This document shows, piece after piece, positions 42,238 to 51,958 of a stretch of 64,000 nucleotides of DNA (positions are counted from its first letter, which is position 1; each line of letters starts with the position of its first letter). The notes beneath the pieces were generated by a model. That model did not search any database. It worked only from the letters and a program-made list of their open reading frames with translations, and was not told where the DNA came from. The stretch is from Balneolaceae bacterium (GTDB lineage Bacteria > Bacteroidota > Rhodothermia > Balneolales > Balneolaceae), in NCBI GenBank assembly GCA_020832285.1, contig JAFIFB010000008.1, positions 59,838 to 123,837 on the forward strand. The letters are read 5' to 3'. The position numbers and the translations under genes are program-made.

Positions 42238-43601
42238 ACATTTCCGAACTTGTATCCCGTCAAAAAGAAGCGTTCCGGACAGGAATTAACCGTACTTACA
42301 AAAAAAGGAAGGCACATCTCCAGGTATTCCGTTCAATGATTTCCGAACATGAAAAGCAGCTATGTGATGCAATCAACCATGATTTTGGAAAACCAGCGTT
42401 TGAATCCTATTCTACCGAAATTTATGTACTCCTGCATGAAATTGATGTGCAGCTAAAAAATCTCTCAAAATGGATGGCTCCAGAGTCGGTCGGAGGGCCA
42501 GTGGTTACGTTTCCCTCAAAATATGTGATTAACAAACAACCACTCGGCACAGCTCTGATCATCTCGGCATGGAACTATCCGGTTCATCTCTCCCTTATGC
42601 CGCTGGCCGGATCCCTTGCAGCAGGAAATACAGCGATACTGAAACCATCGGGAATGGCACCTGCAACTTCAGGACTCATACACAAACTGATCGAGCAAGA
42701 GTTCGACCCAAAAGTTCTCACCGTTGTGCAAGGAGACATACCCGAAACCTCAGAACTTCTCAAACAGCCTTTCGACAAAATTTTCTTCACCGGAAGCACA
42801 CGGGTAGGCAAAATTGTGATGAAAGCCGCTGCTGAGCAACTGATCCCCGTTACGCTGGAACTTGGAGGTAAAAGTCCGGCAATCGTTCATAAAGATGCAA
42901 ACATCCTGGTGAGTGCGAAACGAATTATGTGGGGCAAAACAATCAATGCCGGACAAACCTGTGTGGCACCCGATTTTGCTGCTGTTCACCAGTCGCAGAA
43001 AAAACAGTTCACGGAGATGGCACAAAAAACTCTCTCCGGGTTTTTCCGGGATGACTATCGTCCCGGTATAAACTACACACGTATTGTAAACAGAGAACAT
43101 TTCAACCGACTGAAAAAACTGATGGATGGCGGGCATGTTTTGAGCGGCGGAAGTACAAATGCAGAATCTCTCTTTATCGAACCCACTTTGATGGACGCAG
43201 ATTGGGATGATGAAATCATGCAGGAAGAAATTTTTGGACCTTTACTTCCGGTCGTTTCTTACAATAACGAAAATGAACTGATCGAAAGGCTGCAATTTCG
43301 ACCTTCTCCGCTTGCTCTCTATCTTTTTACGGATAATCAACATTTTCAAAACAAAATTTTTGATAACGTACCTTTTGGCGGCGGCTGTGTAAATGATACC
43401 ATCACTCATCTGGGAAATCCCAACCTTCCATTTGGCGGAGTCGGTGAAAGCGGGATGGGCACCTATCACGGCAAAGCCAGTTTTGATACATTCAGCCGGC
43501 CACAATCGGTGCTGAAAAAGAGTTTCTGGCCCGATCCAGACATTCGTTATCCGCCCTACAATGAAAAAAAACTCACCTGGTTTAAACGGCTTTTTTCCTG
43601 A
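42234..43601 (+). CDS. Class 3-type aldehyde dehydrogenase
   Basis: A 455-residue NAD(P)-dependent aldehyde dehydrogenase of the short, class 3 (fatty aldehyde/AlkH-like) group. Motifs: NYPVHLSLMPLAGSLAAGNTAILKPS, FTGSTRVGK, catalytic Glu in LELGGKSP, catalytic Cys in NAGQTCVAPDF, and EEIFGPLLPV. The hydrophobic C-terminal extension of vertebrate class 3 is absent. It overlaps the SDR gene, with which it presumably acts in sequence. Confidence 0.93.
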   Translation: MNISELVSRQKEAFRTGINRTYKKRKAHLQVFRSMISEHEKQLCDAINHDFGKPAFESYSTEIYVLLHEIDVQLKNLSKWMAPESVGGPVVTFPSKYVINKQPLGTALIISAWNYPVHLSLMPLAGSLAAGNTAILKPSGMAPATSGLIHKLIEQEFDPKVLTVVQGDIPETSELLKQPFDKIFFTGSTRVGKIVMKAAAEQLIPVTLELGGKSPAIVHKDANILVSAKRIMWGKTINAGQTCVAPDFAAVHQSQKKQFTEMAQKTLSGFFRDDYRPGINYTRIVNREHFNRLKKLMDGGHVLSGGSTNAESLFIEPTLMDADWDDEIMQEEIFGPLLPVVSYNNENELIERLQFRPSPLALYLFTDNQHFQNKIFDNVPFGGGCVNDTITHLGNPNLPFGGVGESGMGTYHGKASFDTFSRPQSVLKKSFWPDPDIRYPPYNEKKLTWFKRLFS

Positions 43602-43664
43602 TGGGTGCTTCCACTCACTCATCCGGGTATATAAAACTGCAACAAATCCCGATACTCCGGTACT

Positions 43665-44663
43665 ATGACCTCAACCAAATACAAAGCTCTCGTAGCCGAA
43701 GAGGTAAATGACAAGTTTGTTCAAACAGTCAAAACCCTTCAAACCGACGATCTGCCCAAAAATGATTTACTCGTCCGCGTTCACTACTCCTCTCTTAATT
43801 ACAAGGACGCCCTTTCCGCCACCGGTCACAAAGGTATCACCAAAACCTATCCGTTCACACCCGGAATTGATGCAGCCGGAGTAGTTGAAAATAGTCGGGA
43901 TGATCGCTTCAAACCGGGAGATTCTGTGATTGTAACCAGTTACGATTTAGGGATGAATACTCCGGGAGGATTCGGGCAATACATCTCAATACCTGCTGAT
44001 TGGACCATTCCGCTGCCTCACGGGCTTACGCTTATGGAGAGTATGATGATCGGAACTTCCGGGCTGACCGCTGCCATCGGTGCGGAGAAAATACTGGATG
44101 GAAACATCAAGCCGGATTCTGTCGATCTTCTGGTTACCGGCGCAACCGGCGCCGTGGGATCTTTTGGCGTTGCACTGCTGGCTCATCTTGGTTTTCGCGT
44201 AGTCGCGGCCACAGGCAAAACAGAGCATACAGATTTTTTGAAAAAACTGGGAGCCAGCGAGGTGCTTCACCGGAATGAGGTTTCCGGTGTTGATGCCCGC
44301 CCGATGCTATCCTCCCGGTGGAGCGCCGCACTGGATACGGTTGGCGGCTCAATGCTCGATGCGTTGATTCGCCAAACCGCTCACAACGGTGTAGTGGCCT
44401 GCTGCGGAAACGTATTGGGCCATGAACTTCAGACCAGTGTGCTGCCATTCATCCTGAGGGGAGTAACCCTGGCCGGAATTGACTCGGGCATTGCCTTGAT
44501 GAACGACCGCAAAAGAATCTGGAACCGGCTTTCTGCCGACTGGAAACCAGCCGTGCTTGAAAATTTGTGCCGCAAAATAACACCCGGTGATTTACCGCAA
44601 GAAATTAAAAAAATGCTTGATGGCAAACAGGTTGGCAAAGTGCTGGTTCAGCATTTACATTAG
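43665..44663 (+). CDS. YhdH/YhfP-family quinone oxidoreductase (acryloyl-CoA reductase-like)
   Basis: A 332-residue zinc-free MDR protein: VRVHYSSLNYKDALSATGHKGITKTYPFTPGIDAAG, NADPH loop VTGATGAVGSFGVALLAHLG, and LDTVGGSMLDALIRQ. The family includes AcuI/YhdH, NADPH-dependent reductases of acryloyl-CoA and other reactive enones. It lies 63 bp after the aldehyde dehydrogenase, so it may detoxify unsaturated intermediates from the same pathway. Confidence 0.9.
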   Translation: MTSTKYKALVAEEVNDKFVQTVKTLQTDDLPKNDLLVRVHYSSLNYKDALSATGHKGITKTYPFTPGIDAAGVVENSRDDRFKPGDSVIVTSYDLGMNTPGGFGQYISIPADWTIPLPHGLTLMESMMIGTSGLTAAIGAEKILDGNIKPDSVDLLVTGATGAVGSFGVALLAHLGFRVVAATGKTEHTDFLKKLGASEVLHRNEVSGVDARPMLSSRWSAALDTVGGSMLDALIRQTAHNGVVACCGNVLGHELQTSVLPFILRGVTLAGIDSGIALMNDRKRIWNRLSADWKPAVLENLCRKITPGDLPQEIKKMLDGKQVGKVLVQHLH

Positions 44664-44897
44664 AAAAAAAACACTGAGAATCTGCCAGCATCAAACAAGT
44701 CCTTGCAGTGTTCGTACTGTTTCAACTTATTGGAGTTTCTATACTCGGAAAAGCCGCATAATGCCGTGTGATCTGTAAAAGTATAGAATATTCATCGGTA
44801 GTGTCGATCGGGTATAATTCCCCGAATAATAAAATTTGATTCTCAACTTAAGGAGTATCATTTTTCGCCTTCAGATAAATTTCTCCTCGTATTATAA

Positions 44898-46337
44898 ATG
44901 ATGTACCAAACCTTAATTCAAAACGCCCGGGTTCTGGATGGAAGCGGCTCTTCGGCCCGCCATGTAGATGTAGCCATCTCAGACAACGGCAAACTTTCTC
45001 TTTTTCCTCCAGGTAACGGGCCTGCTGCCGGTGAAACAATCGATGCAGGCGGACTCTGCCTGGCACCCGGGTTTATCGATGTTCACACGCATGATGATAC
45101 CGCTGTTATCAAAAATCCGGAGATGGAAAATAAAATCAGCCAGGGTGTCACCACGGTAATTGTGGGTAACTGCGGCATCAGTGCCAGTCCGGTTTCGCTA
45201 AATCGTGATGAACCTCCCAACCCGATGAACCTGCTGGGTGAAGTTGAAGATTTCCGCTATCCCAAATTTTCCGATTATGTGGATGCCGTTCAAAAAGCCC
45301 GACCCTCGGTAAATGTAGCCGCATTGATTGGCCACACTTCGCTTCGGAGCAATCACCTGGAAGACCTGTTCCGTCCTGCCAATCCGGACGAAATTGAAGC
45401 GATGCGAAATGATCTCCGTGAATCGCTTAAAGACGGAGCCATCGGCCTTAGTTCGGGCCTCGCTTACGACACCGCCTACGAAGCACCAGACACCGAAGTT
45501 AAAGCGCTGATTGAAGAAGTGGCCGAAAGCGGCGGCGTTTACACCACGCATATGCGAACGGAGTTTGATGAAATCATTGATGCGATTAACGAATCGTTCG
45601 ACATCGCCAAACATGGCCGTGTTCCGCTCATCATTTCTCACCTGAAGTGTGCGGGAGCGGCAAACTGGGGCCGGAGCAGCGAAGTGCTGAAGCATGTAGA
45701 AAAACAGTCCGAAACCCACAAGTTTGCGTGTGATTGCTATCCTTATTCCGCCAGTTCCAGTAATTTGGATCCCAAACAGGTAACTGACAAAAACGACATC
45801 TTTATCACCTGGTCGCGCCCGCACCCTGATCAGAGCGGCAGGCTATTAGCTGAAATTGCAGAAGAGTGGGACCTTTCCCTGCTGGATACCGCCTATAAAC
45901 TAATGCCTGCCGGGGCTGTTTATCACTGCATGAGTGAAAAAGACATGCAGAATATATTGCGCTATGAGCGAACTATGATCGGCTCTGACGGTTTGCCTGA
46001 AGACCCTTTCCCGCACCCGCGACTCTGGGGAACATTTCCGCGTGTACTGGGCCGGTACTGCCGCGATTTAAACCTGTTTGATCTGCCCGCTGCCATCCAC
46101 AAAATGAGTGGCCTGTCTGCCACGGAGTTCGGCCTCAAGGAACGCGGTTTTATCGCCGACGGCTATAAGGCCGATCTGGTACTGTTTGATTCAAAAAAAG
46201 TCAGGGATGTGGCCACCTACGAAAATCCGAAACAGCACTCTGAAGGCATCAAAAAAGTATGGGTAAACGGGCAGCTCAGCTACAGCAGTGGTGAAAAAAC
46301 AAACGGCCGTGCCGGAGAATGTATACTGAGAAAGTGA
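44898..46337 (+). CDS. N-acyl-D-amino-acid deacylase (D-aminoacylase)
   Basis: A 479-residue amidohydrolase-superfamily enzyme with the D-aminoacylase signatures: GFIDVHTHDDTAV (His63, His65), the VIVGNCGIS loop with the bridging Cys92, TTHMRTEFDEI, ISHLKCAG and MIGSDGLPEDPFPHPRLWGTFPRVLGRY. It hydrolyses N-acyl-D-amino acids to D-amino acid and carboxylate. A RidA protein and an SSS transporter follow on the same strand, making an uptake and degradation unit likely. Confidence 0.92.
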   Translation: MMYQTLIQNARVLDGSGSSARHVDVAISDNGKLSLFPPGNGPAAGETIDAGGLCLAPGFIDVHTHDDTAVIKNPEMENKISQGVTTVIVGNCGISASPVSLNRDEPPNPMNLLGEVEDFRYPKFSDYVDAVQKARPSVNVAALIGHTSLRSNHLEDLFRPANPDEIEAMRNDLRESLKDGAIGLSSGLAYDTAYEAPDTEVKALIEEVAESGGVYTTHMRTEFDEIIDAINESFDIAKHGRVPLIISHLKCAGAANWGRSSEVLKHVEKQSETHKFACDCYPYSASSSNLDPKQVTDKNDIFITWSRPHPDQSGRLLAEIAEEWDLSLLDTAYKLMPAGAVYHCMSEKDMQNILRYERTMIGSDGLPEDPFPHPRLWGTFPRVLGRYCRDLNLFDLPAAIHKMSGLSATEFGLKERGFIADGYKADLVLFDSKKVRDVATYENPKQHSEGIKKVWVNGQLSYSSGEKTNGRAGECILRK

Positions 46338-46591
46338 ACAACTGTTTGAAAATAATGATGACTTCGAATGAAAAGGAAAAACAGAGCTGTCAGACAATCT
46401 GAATTTAGTTGTTCAAATTTGAGCTGATAACTATGCAGAATAACCTATAAATCTTCTGCGAATAACAGATTGAAACCGTAGCGGGTTTTTTACCTGATTT
46501 TATAAGATCTTTTAACGGATCGAACCTTTTTGGGCAGTTATGGCTCAAAATGATCATATTCTCTCAAACCCAATCAAAAACAATCAAAAAC

Positions 46592-46978
46592 ATGTCTATA
46601 AATCGTTTTGGATCCGAAGGCGGAGTCGGTACCGGAGGTCAGCATCTCCCCTTTTCAAAAGCCGTTGAAGCCGGAGGATGGCTCCATGTGTCTGGGCAAA
46701 CTCCCATGAAAGATGGTGAAATCGTAGAAGGCGGTGTGATCGAACAGTCGCGCCTGGCCATTAAAAACTGCCTGGAAATCATGCGTGATGCTGGCTACGG
46801 TCTTGAACACGTGGTTCACGTTACCGTTATCCTCACCGATGCACGCTATTTTCAGTCGTTCAACAAAGTATTCAAAGAGGTGTTTGGTGACCATCCGCCT
46901 GCTCGAATCTGCTCTGTGGCCGATCTGGTTGTCGACTGCAAGGTGGAAGTGGGCCTTATCTGCTACAAAGATGACTGA
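46592..46978 (+). CDS. RidA/YjgF-family enamine/imine deaminase
   Basis: About 128 residues. RidA proteins hydrolyse reactive 2-aminoacrylate-type imines from amino-acid breakdown. The conserved Arg in ARICSVADL and the following VDCKVEVGLICY strand are present, as is GWLHVSGQTP at the start. ATG at 46592 is chosen because it begins the family's usual length; an in-frame upstream ATG at 46550 adds an unrelated tail. The position after D-aminoacylase suggests clearing imines from D-amino-acid oxidation. Confidence 0.88.
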   Translation: MSINRFGSEGGVGTGGQHLPFSKAVEAGGWLHVSGQTPMKDGEIVEGGVIEQSRLAIKNCLEIMRDAGYGLEHVVHVTVILTDARYFQSFNKVFKEVFGDHPPARICSVADLVVDCKVEVGLICYKDD

Positions 46979-47020
46979 TTTGTCTGAAAGGCGGAAGTTT
47001 TCGCAACGTAAGCCGAGCAG

Positions 47021-48496
47021 ATGAACAGCCTTGTATTTCTTGCTGCCTTTTCCGTTTACATACTTTTCCTGATCTGGCTTGGCTGGTTTGTATCCCGCAA
47101 ACAGGAATCAGGGGAGGATTTTTTGCTGGCCGGGCGCGGTCTTCCCATTTTTCTGATTCTGGGGACGACAGTTGCTACAATGGTGGGTACAGGCTCTTCC
47201 ATCGGCGCGGTGGGCTTTGGTTATGATACCGGCTGGGGCGGTGCGCTATACGGGATAGGCGGTGCCATCGGCATTCTTTTGGCAGGCTGGTGGTTCGCTC
47301 CCATACGAAAGCTTCGTTTTATGACGATGAGCGAAGAGCTGTCCTACTACGTGGGCGCTAATCGTCTGGTAAAAAACGTGGTCGGATTTCTGATTTTTCT
47401 TGCATGCATCGGCTGGCTGGGTGCACACATTCTTGGCGGTGGAATGTACCTGGCCTGGGTGGTGGATATTGACCTTGATCTTGCAAAAGTGATCGTGGCA
47501 CTGGGCTTCAGTATCTATATCGTGATTGGCGGATACCGTGCCGTGGTGTGGACCGACACCATTCAGGTGATTATTTTATTCTTCGGCTTTATCCTGATGG
47601 CATGGCTTGCCGTGCAGCAGGCCGGTGGCTGGGAGTCACTACTGAGCCTCCAGTCTGATGGAAGTACCAGTTTTTTGGGTATTCAACAAGTGGGTGGAAT
47701 TCATGCCCTCTCCCTGGTGGTGGTCATTGCCGTAGGTGTGCTTGCCACGCCATCCTTTCGCCAGCGGATTTATTCATCTGAAAGCGTTTCGGCAGCTCGA
47801 AAATCGTTTGCGTGGTCGGGTGGCATCTACCTGCTGTTTTCATTCATCCCGGCTCTTATTGGCATGGCTGCTTTTGCCCTGAACCCCGAACTGGACAACC
47901 GGAATTTTGCCTTTCCTTTTCTTGCCATTGAGGTGCTGCCACTCTATGTCGGGGTGATTGTGCTGATTGCGGGCCTCTCCGCCACAATGTCCAGTGCCAG
48001 CTCCGATGCCATTGCCGGAGTTACGATTCTCATACGAGATCTTTACGTTATGTTTAAGGGCGAAATGCCTGCCCGGGAAAAAGTTGTGTTTTATTCCAGA
48101 ATTTCAATTGTTGCAGTGGTCGGCCTCGCTCTTCTGATGGCACTCACATCCGATGATATTATCACCTATATCACCAACATGATTGCAACCATTATGAGCG
48201 GAATGTTTACTTGCGGCGTTTTGGGACGGTTCTGGCCGCGCTTCAACTGGCAGGGTGCCATCGCCTCTCTGATTGGCGGTTCGGTTGCATCGGCCGCTGT
48301 ATTACTGACTGAAGGCGGAACCGAGTATTGGGGCAATCCCATTCTTCCGGCCCTTGCTTTGGCGATGATTACAGGAATTGTGACTACACTCGTTACTCCA
48401 AAAAGCAGCATCACGCCCGATCAGGCCCGCGAGATTCTGGACAAAGAACGTGAACAGATGGAGGGAGTCGCTGAAGTGATTGATCCGATTCTGTAG
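47021..48496 (+). CDS. Sodium:solute symporter (SSS family)
   Basis: A 491-residue protein with about 13 helices: SVYILFLIWLGWFVSRKQESGEDFLLAGRGLP at the start, GTGSSIGAVGFGYDTGWGG, and ATMSSASSDAIAGVTILIRDLY in the core. It follows RidA by 42 bp and D-aminoacylase by under 700 bp, so N-acyl-D-amino acids or related peptidoglycan fragments are likely substrates. It belongs to the same superfamily as the sugar-operon symporter at 16-18 kb, with a clearly different sequence. Confidence 0.9.
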   Translation: MNSLVFLAAFSVYILFLIWLGWFVSRKQESGEDFLLAGRGLPIFLILGTTVATMVGTGSSIGAVGFGYDTGWGGALYGIGGAIGILLAGWWFAPIRKLRFMTMSEELSYYVGANRLVKNVVGFLIFLACIGWLGAHILGGGMYLAWVVDIDLDLAKVIVALGFSIYIVIGGYRAVVWTDTIQVIILFFGFILMAWLAVQQAGGWESLLSLQSDGSTSFLGIQQVGGIHALSLVVVIAVGVLATPSFRQRIYSSESVSAARKSFAWSGGIYLLFSFIPALIGMAAFALNPELDNRNFAFPFLAIEVLPLYVGVIVLIAGLSATMSSASSDAIAGVTILIRDLYVMFKGEMPAREKVVFYSRISIVAVVGLALLMALTSDDIITYITNMIATIMSGMFTCGVLGRFWPRFNWQGAIASLIGGSVASAAVLLTEGGTEYWGNPILPALALAMITGIVTTLVTPKSSITPDQAREILDKEREQMEGVAEVIDPIL

Positions 48497-48688
48497 AAAA
48501 TTTACCTATTTTCGCAGTGATAAAAAGGCCTGCTTGGGAAAGTCAAATGAATATATTTGGCGGGAATCAACAATTCAATTAAATTTTCCAACAGGCCATA
48601 TCATTTGGGCATATTGAAATTCGCCCTGATTCTTTCTCTTATGTGTTTGATTGAGCATGGAACCTCATGAAAATAAAAATATGATCAG

Positions 48689-50437
48689 ATGAGATTAATT
48701 CTATTTCTGCTGACGGCATGGCTGATAACGGGCTGTCATAACAGTCATACCTCAAACTATACTGCTGAAGATGAAAAACGTCTCGAACTGGTACGGGAAT
48801 ATGCAGACCGTGTTCTTGAACAGGGCATGGATCGCTGGAGCGGAGAAAACACACCCTTGCTAAGTGACGGACAGAATGTAGATACTGGTGAACCAGTGGT
48901 ATGGCGTTATGATGAAGAGGAATATATTATCTCCAATATGGCCAATCAGCAAAACCTCTTCAGGGTATTGGCCGGACTCAGTAACCTGACCGGTGATTCA
49001 CAATATGTGGATGCCGCAAAAGCATCCATCCGCTATCATATTGAACATTTAGTTGATGAAAGTGGATTACTTCGCTGGGGCGGACACCAGTTTATTGATC
49101 TGCAAACACTGGAGCCTGTAGGTCGATTTGATGCGAATCAGCATGAGTTTAAAAACAACTTTCCATACTATGAATTGATGTGGGAAACAGATCCGGAAGC
49201 AACAGCACGCTTTATCAGGGCTTTTTGGAATGCCCACATTTTTGATTGGGGAATGCTTGATATGAACCGTCATGGACAATGGAACCTGGAAATGGGTGAT
49301 TTGTGGGACAATCCATTCGGGAATCCCGAGCCTTTTTTTGAGGGTAACGGACTGACCTTTATCAATGCGGGATCGGATCTGATGTATGCTGCCGGTATGC
49401 TTTACGGGTTCAATGGAGAGCAGGGAGCCCTTGAATGGTCACAGCGATTGTATGGAATGTATGTGAATGCACGTCACCCAGATACCGGATTGGGCGTTTA
49501 CCAGTACAGCCGGCCAAGGCAACGCAATAAACCGATCATACCAATGTCAGATGTCCGGCACACATATTCCAGTTATGGAGATCGCGCTGCCAATCAATTT
49601 GGCCCGCATAGCGAATTCGCTCAATTATATGGTGAGGAAATTTTTGGCGATATGCCACGCGAGGGCTGGCGCCACTGGGGTGGGACGATTAAGAGTATCT
49701 ATGTACATAACGGTTTTTTGCTTTTGGCAATGGCCGAGTTATTAGGGGAAGCTGGTTCAATTTTTTTGGAAGGAACGGCAGAAGGCTTGACGGCCCTGGC
49801 AGAGCAAGCTTATTTGCCGGAAGAAAATCATTTTATTCCAATGTGGGCCGATGGTACCGATTTAAGGCCATTGGCTGAACAAATAGATAGAATCCCGTAC
49901 GGCTATTATTGCCGTCGTGATGATTGCGACCCAAAATCAGTTTGGATAGCCCAGGATGCAGATATGGAATTTCTTATGACATATGCCCGCGCTTTCCGGC
50001 TAACGGGTGAAGAACTTTTTTGGGAAATGTCACGTAACATTGCGAAAGGTCTGGGGCTGGGAGAAATCGGCCTGCGGCCCGGTGAAGGAGTTTCCTTGAA
50101 TATGAATGCTCCGGGTTCTGATTACGAAGAGATTTTTGCGCTGCTGGAGCTTTACCGTTCCTCTGAAGATCAGCAGTTCCTGGATCGTGCACGTATCGTA
50201 GCAGACCGGATGATTGAAGCACATTATCATAACGGGTTTTTCCTGCCGTCCCCGAACCATCTCCATGCCGATTACAACCGCCTCGAACCGCTTGCTATAT
50301 TGTCTCTGGATGCTGTATTACGTGATGACCCCGAATTGGTTCCAGCTCACATAGGCAGCCGGGGTTATATTCACGGCCGCTTTGACGGCATGGGACGCAC
50401 CACTGACAGCAGTGCAATATGGTCTGTGGAACGATGA
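48689..50437 (+). CDS. Large lipoprotein resembling pectate lyase-type polysaccharide enzymes
   Basis: A 582-residue lipoprotein (LITGC, Cys16). The chain is all-helical with repeated aromatic-rich segments: YADRVLEQGMDRWSGENTPLL, ISNMANQQNLFRVLAGLSNLTGD, WGGHQFIDLQTLEPVG and NNFPYYELMWETDPEATARFIRAFWNAH. This resembles (alpha/alpha)-barrel lyases such as periplasmic pectate lyases of family PL2, but I cannot fix the family by eye. Likely surface or periplasmic action on an acidic polysaccharide. It stands alone, with no sugar transporter next to it. Confidence 0.6.
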   Translation: MRLILFLLTAWLITGCHNSHTSNYTAEDEKRLELVREYADRVLEQGMDRWSGENTPLLSDGQNVDTGEPVVWRYDEEEYIISNMANQQNLFRVLAGLSNLTGDSQYVDAAKASIRYHIEHLVDESGLLRWGGHQFIDLQTLEPVGRFDANQHEFKNNFPYYELMWETDPEATARFIRAFWNAHIFDWGMLDMNRHGQWNLEMGDLWDNPFGNPEPFFEGNGLTFINAGSDLMYAAGMLYGFNGEQGALEWSQRLYGMYVNARHPDTGLGVYQYSRPRQRNKPIIPMSDVRHTYSSYGDRAANQFGPHSEFAQLYGEEIFGDMPREGWRHWGGTIKSIYVHNGFLLLAMAELLGEAGSIFLEGTAEGLTALAEQAYLPEENHFIPMWADGTDLRPLAEQIDRIPYGYYCRRDDCDPKSVWIAQDADMEFLMTYARAFRLTGEELFWEMSRNIAKGLGLGEIGLRPGEGVSLNMNAPGSDYEEIFALLELYRSSEDQQFLDRARIVADRMIEAHYHNGFFLPSPNHLHADYNRLEPLAILSLDAVLRDDPELVPAHIGSRGYIHGRFDGMGRTTDSSAIWSVER

Positions 50438-50501
50438 AGGTTTGTTCCACAAGAATTTCAAATACTTCACAACAAGGATAAAATCCACGTTATTAAATCA
50501 C

Positions 50502-51311
50502 TCATTCCCGCTTGTATTGGTAAACCGGAATCGAACGGTCTGGTTGATGAAAGGATGCGGAATCGGGCAATGTTTCATTTGATCCGATAATCAGGCAACC
50601 GCCATCTCTCAATAATTCAGTAATATTTTTGAGAAATTTTTTCTGCTCATTCTCAAGGAAATAGGTAAAGGCAAGGTTCCGGCAGAAGATCAGATCAAAT
50701 GTTCCATCAGGCAGGGATTTGCTGATGTCGAGCTTCTCGAAGGTTACCTGTTTCTTCAGCCTCTTATCAATTTCAAAAAGTTGAATCTGCTCGTTCCAGT
50801 GAAAGAATTGTTCCTTTTCTTTCTTTGTCAGTTCTTTCAGTGAACTTGGCGGATAGTGCCCTTTTTTGGCCCGCCCCAATGCTTCAGGGTTCCGGTCGGC
50901 AGCCAGCACATCGATCTGGGAGTATATCCCGGATTTTTCTGCAGCAATGCAAACCGAGTATGGTTCTTCACCGTTACAACATCCCGCTGACCATATTCTA
51001 ACAGAGTCAGGAGAACATTTATTTGCCATTTCAGGAAAAATTTTTTTCGATAGCCCATCCCACAATTTTCGGTCGCGGAAAAACCGGCTGATCGTCACAT
51101 TCATCAAGCCGTCCAGCTTTTCCCATTCATCCGGTTTGATTTTCAGGTATGCACGATATTCTTCCAGGCTCTTGAAACCTAAATCTCCTGCTCTCTTCCA
51201 CACACGCTTCATCACCTGGTTTCTCGGCTTTCGAAATCCCGCCCACCGGTAGCCCATTTTTGGAAGGACCCACTGCAGAAATGCAACATTCTGTTGATCT
51301 CGTGTTTTCAA
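50502..51311 (-). CDS. CheR-type SAM-dependent methyltransferase
   Basis: A 269-residue protein with both CheR parts: an N-terminal helical domain (FKSLEEYRAYLKIKPDEWEKLDGLMNVTISRFFRD) and a SAM-binding domain (VRIWSAGCCNGEEPYSVCIAAE, DLIFCRNLAFTYF, LLRDGGCLIIGSNETLP). CheR methylates chemoreceptor glutamates. No chemotaxis genes are in the window, and the NLAFTYF motif differs from the usual N-V-x-I-Y-F. It may be an orphan methylating another substrate. Confidence 0.85.
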   Translation of the reverse strand: MKTRDQQNVAFLQWVLPKMGYRWAGFRKPRNQVMKRVWKRAGDLGFKSLEEYRAYLKIKPDEWEKLDGLMNVTISRFFRDRKLWDGLSKKIFPEMANKCSPDSVRIWSAGCCNGEEPYSVCIAAEKSGIYSQIDVLAADRNPEALGRAKKGHYPPSSLKELTKKEKEQFFHWNEQIQLFEIDKRLKKQVTFEKLDISKSLPDGTFDLIFCRNLAFTYFLENEQKKFLKNITELLRDGGCLIIGSNETLPDSASFHQPDRSIPVYQYKRE

Positions 51312-51354
51312 AATGGATTTTTGAGGTTATTTCATTGTAGTCTACGAAAATAAT

Positions 51355-51428
51355 GAAATTCAGCATTGGTATCCGCAACAGCTACAACATCACCGCGATC
51401 AGCTTTTTAACCGAAGAGATTGCGGACG
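51355..51428 (+). pseudogene. Fragment related to the threonine dehydrogenase gene
   Basis: About 24 codons (IRNSYNITAISFLTEEIAD) correspond to residues around 236-255 of the SDR threonine dehydrogenase encoded at 53833-54789, which read IRTSYNIAAISFSPEEISD. DNA identity is about 85% by eye over some 58 bp. No start, no further homology on either side. It abuts the decayed hydrolase gene, so it looks like debris of a second copy. Confidence 0.7.
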
Positions 51429-51885
51429 GTTCGGCAGTTTGAAGATTACGATCCATGTGTTTTGGATCCATGGTGTCATGCGTACCACCTTTGGATAAGG
51501 ATGGAACGGTGATATTTGATAACTGATCTTTGATGTCTTGAGCTTTGCATCACCGGCAACACCGAATTTGCTCGGTCCCTGCAGGGTCACGTACAGATCG
51601 TGGTTAAGAGTCACAAACGCCCGGTTTACGAGATTAGGCCATTGATCCAGCAGAAACCTCAGCACATGCTTTGGATAAAAATGCGTGAAAAAAAGTTCCG
51701 TATATCTTGGGTTTGTAAAATCTCCGGCAGCTTCGAAGACCTTTATGTCTTTCAACACATCCGGATCGAGCTGTTATCCTAAAAAATTGCTGGCGTACGT
51801 ATTATAGTCGGGAACCGACAGCATCATATTGGAAACAATCAGCCCTTTCAGGTTTGATTGATTTTTAACAATCGAACTCAGTTTT
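51428..51885 (-). pseudogene. Broken prolyl aminopeptidase-type alpha/beta hydrolase
   Basis: On the minus strand the translation runs NLKGLIVSNMMLSVPDYNTY, ...NFLG, a TAA stop, QLDPDVLKDIKVFEAAGDFTNPRYTEL, a segment with HVLRFLLDQWPNLVNRAF, then FGVAGDAKL. After a frameshift near 51540 it continues KDQLSNITVPSLSKGGTHD and TMDPKHM. This is the second half of the proline iminopeptidase-like family, with the acid Asp motif. The HGGPG and GQSxG part is missing. One stop, one frameshift and a 5' deletion make it a pseudogene. Confidence 0.82.
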
Positions 51886-51958
51886 TTACTTTAATTTAAA
51901 ATCGCACCGCAAGGGATCCCCATCACAAACTCAGTTTTATTATACAACAGCAGCGCAA

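Noticed and set aside
51399..51758. Minus-strand frame as an intact 119-residue gene
   Set aside because: The homology to prolyl aminopeptidases continues upstream past a TAA and downstream after a frameshift, so it is a piece of a pseudogene.
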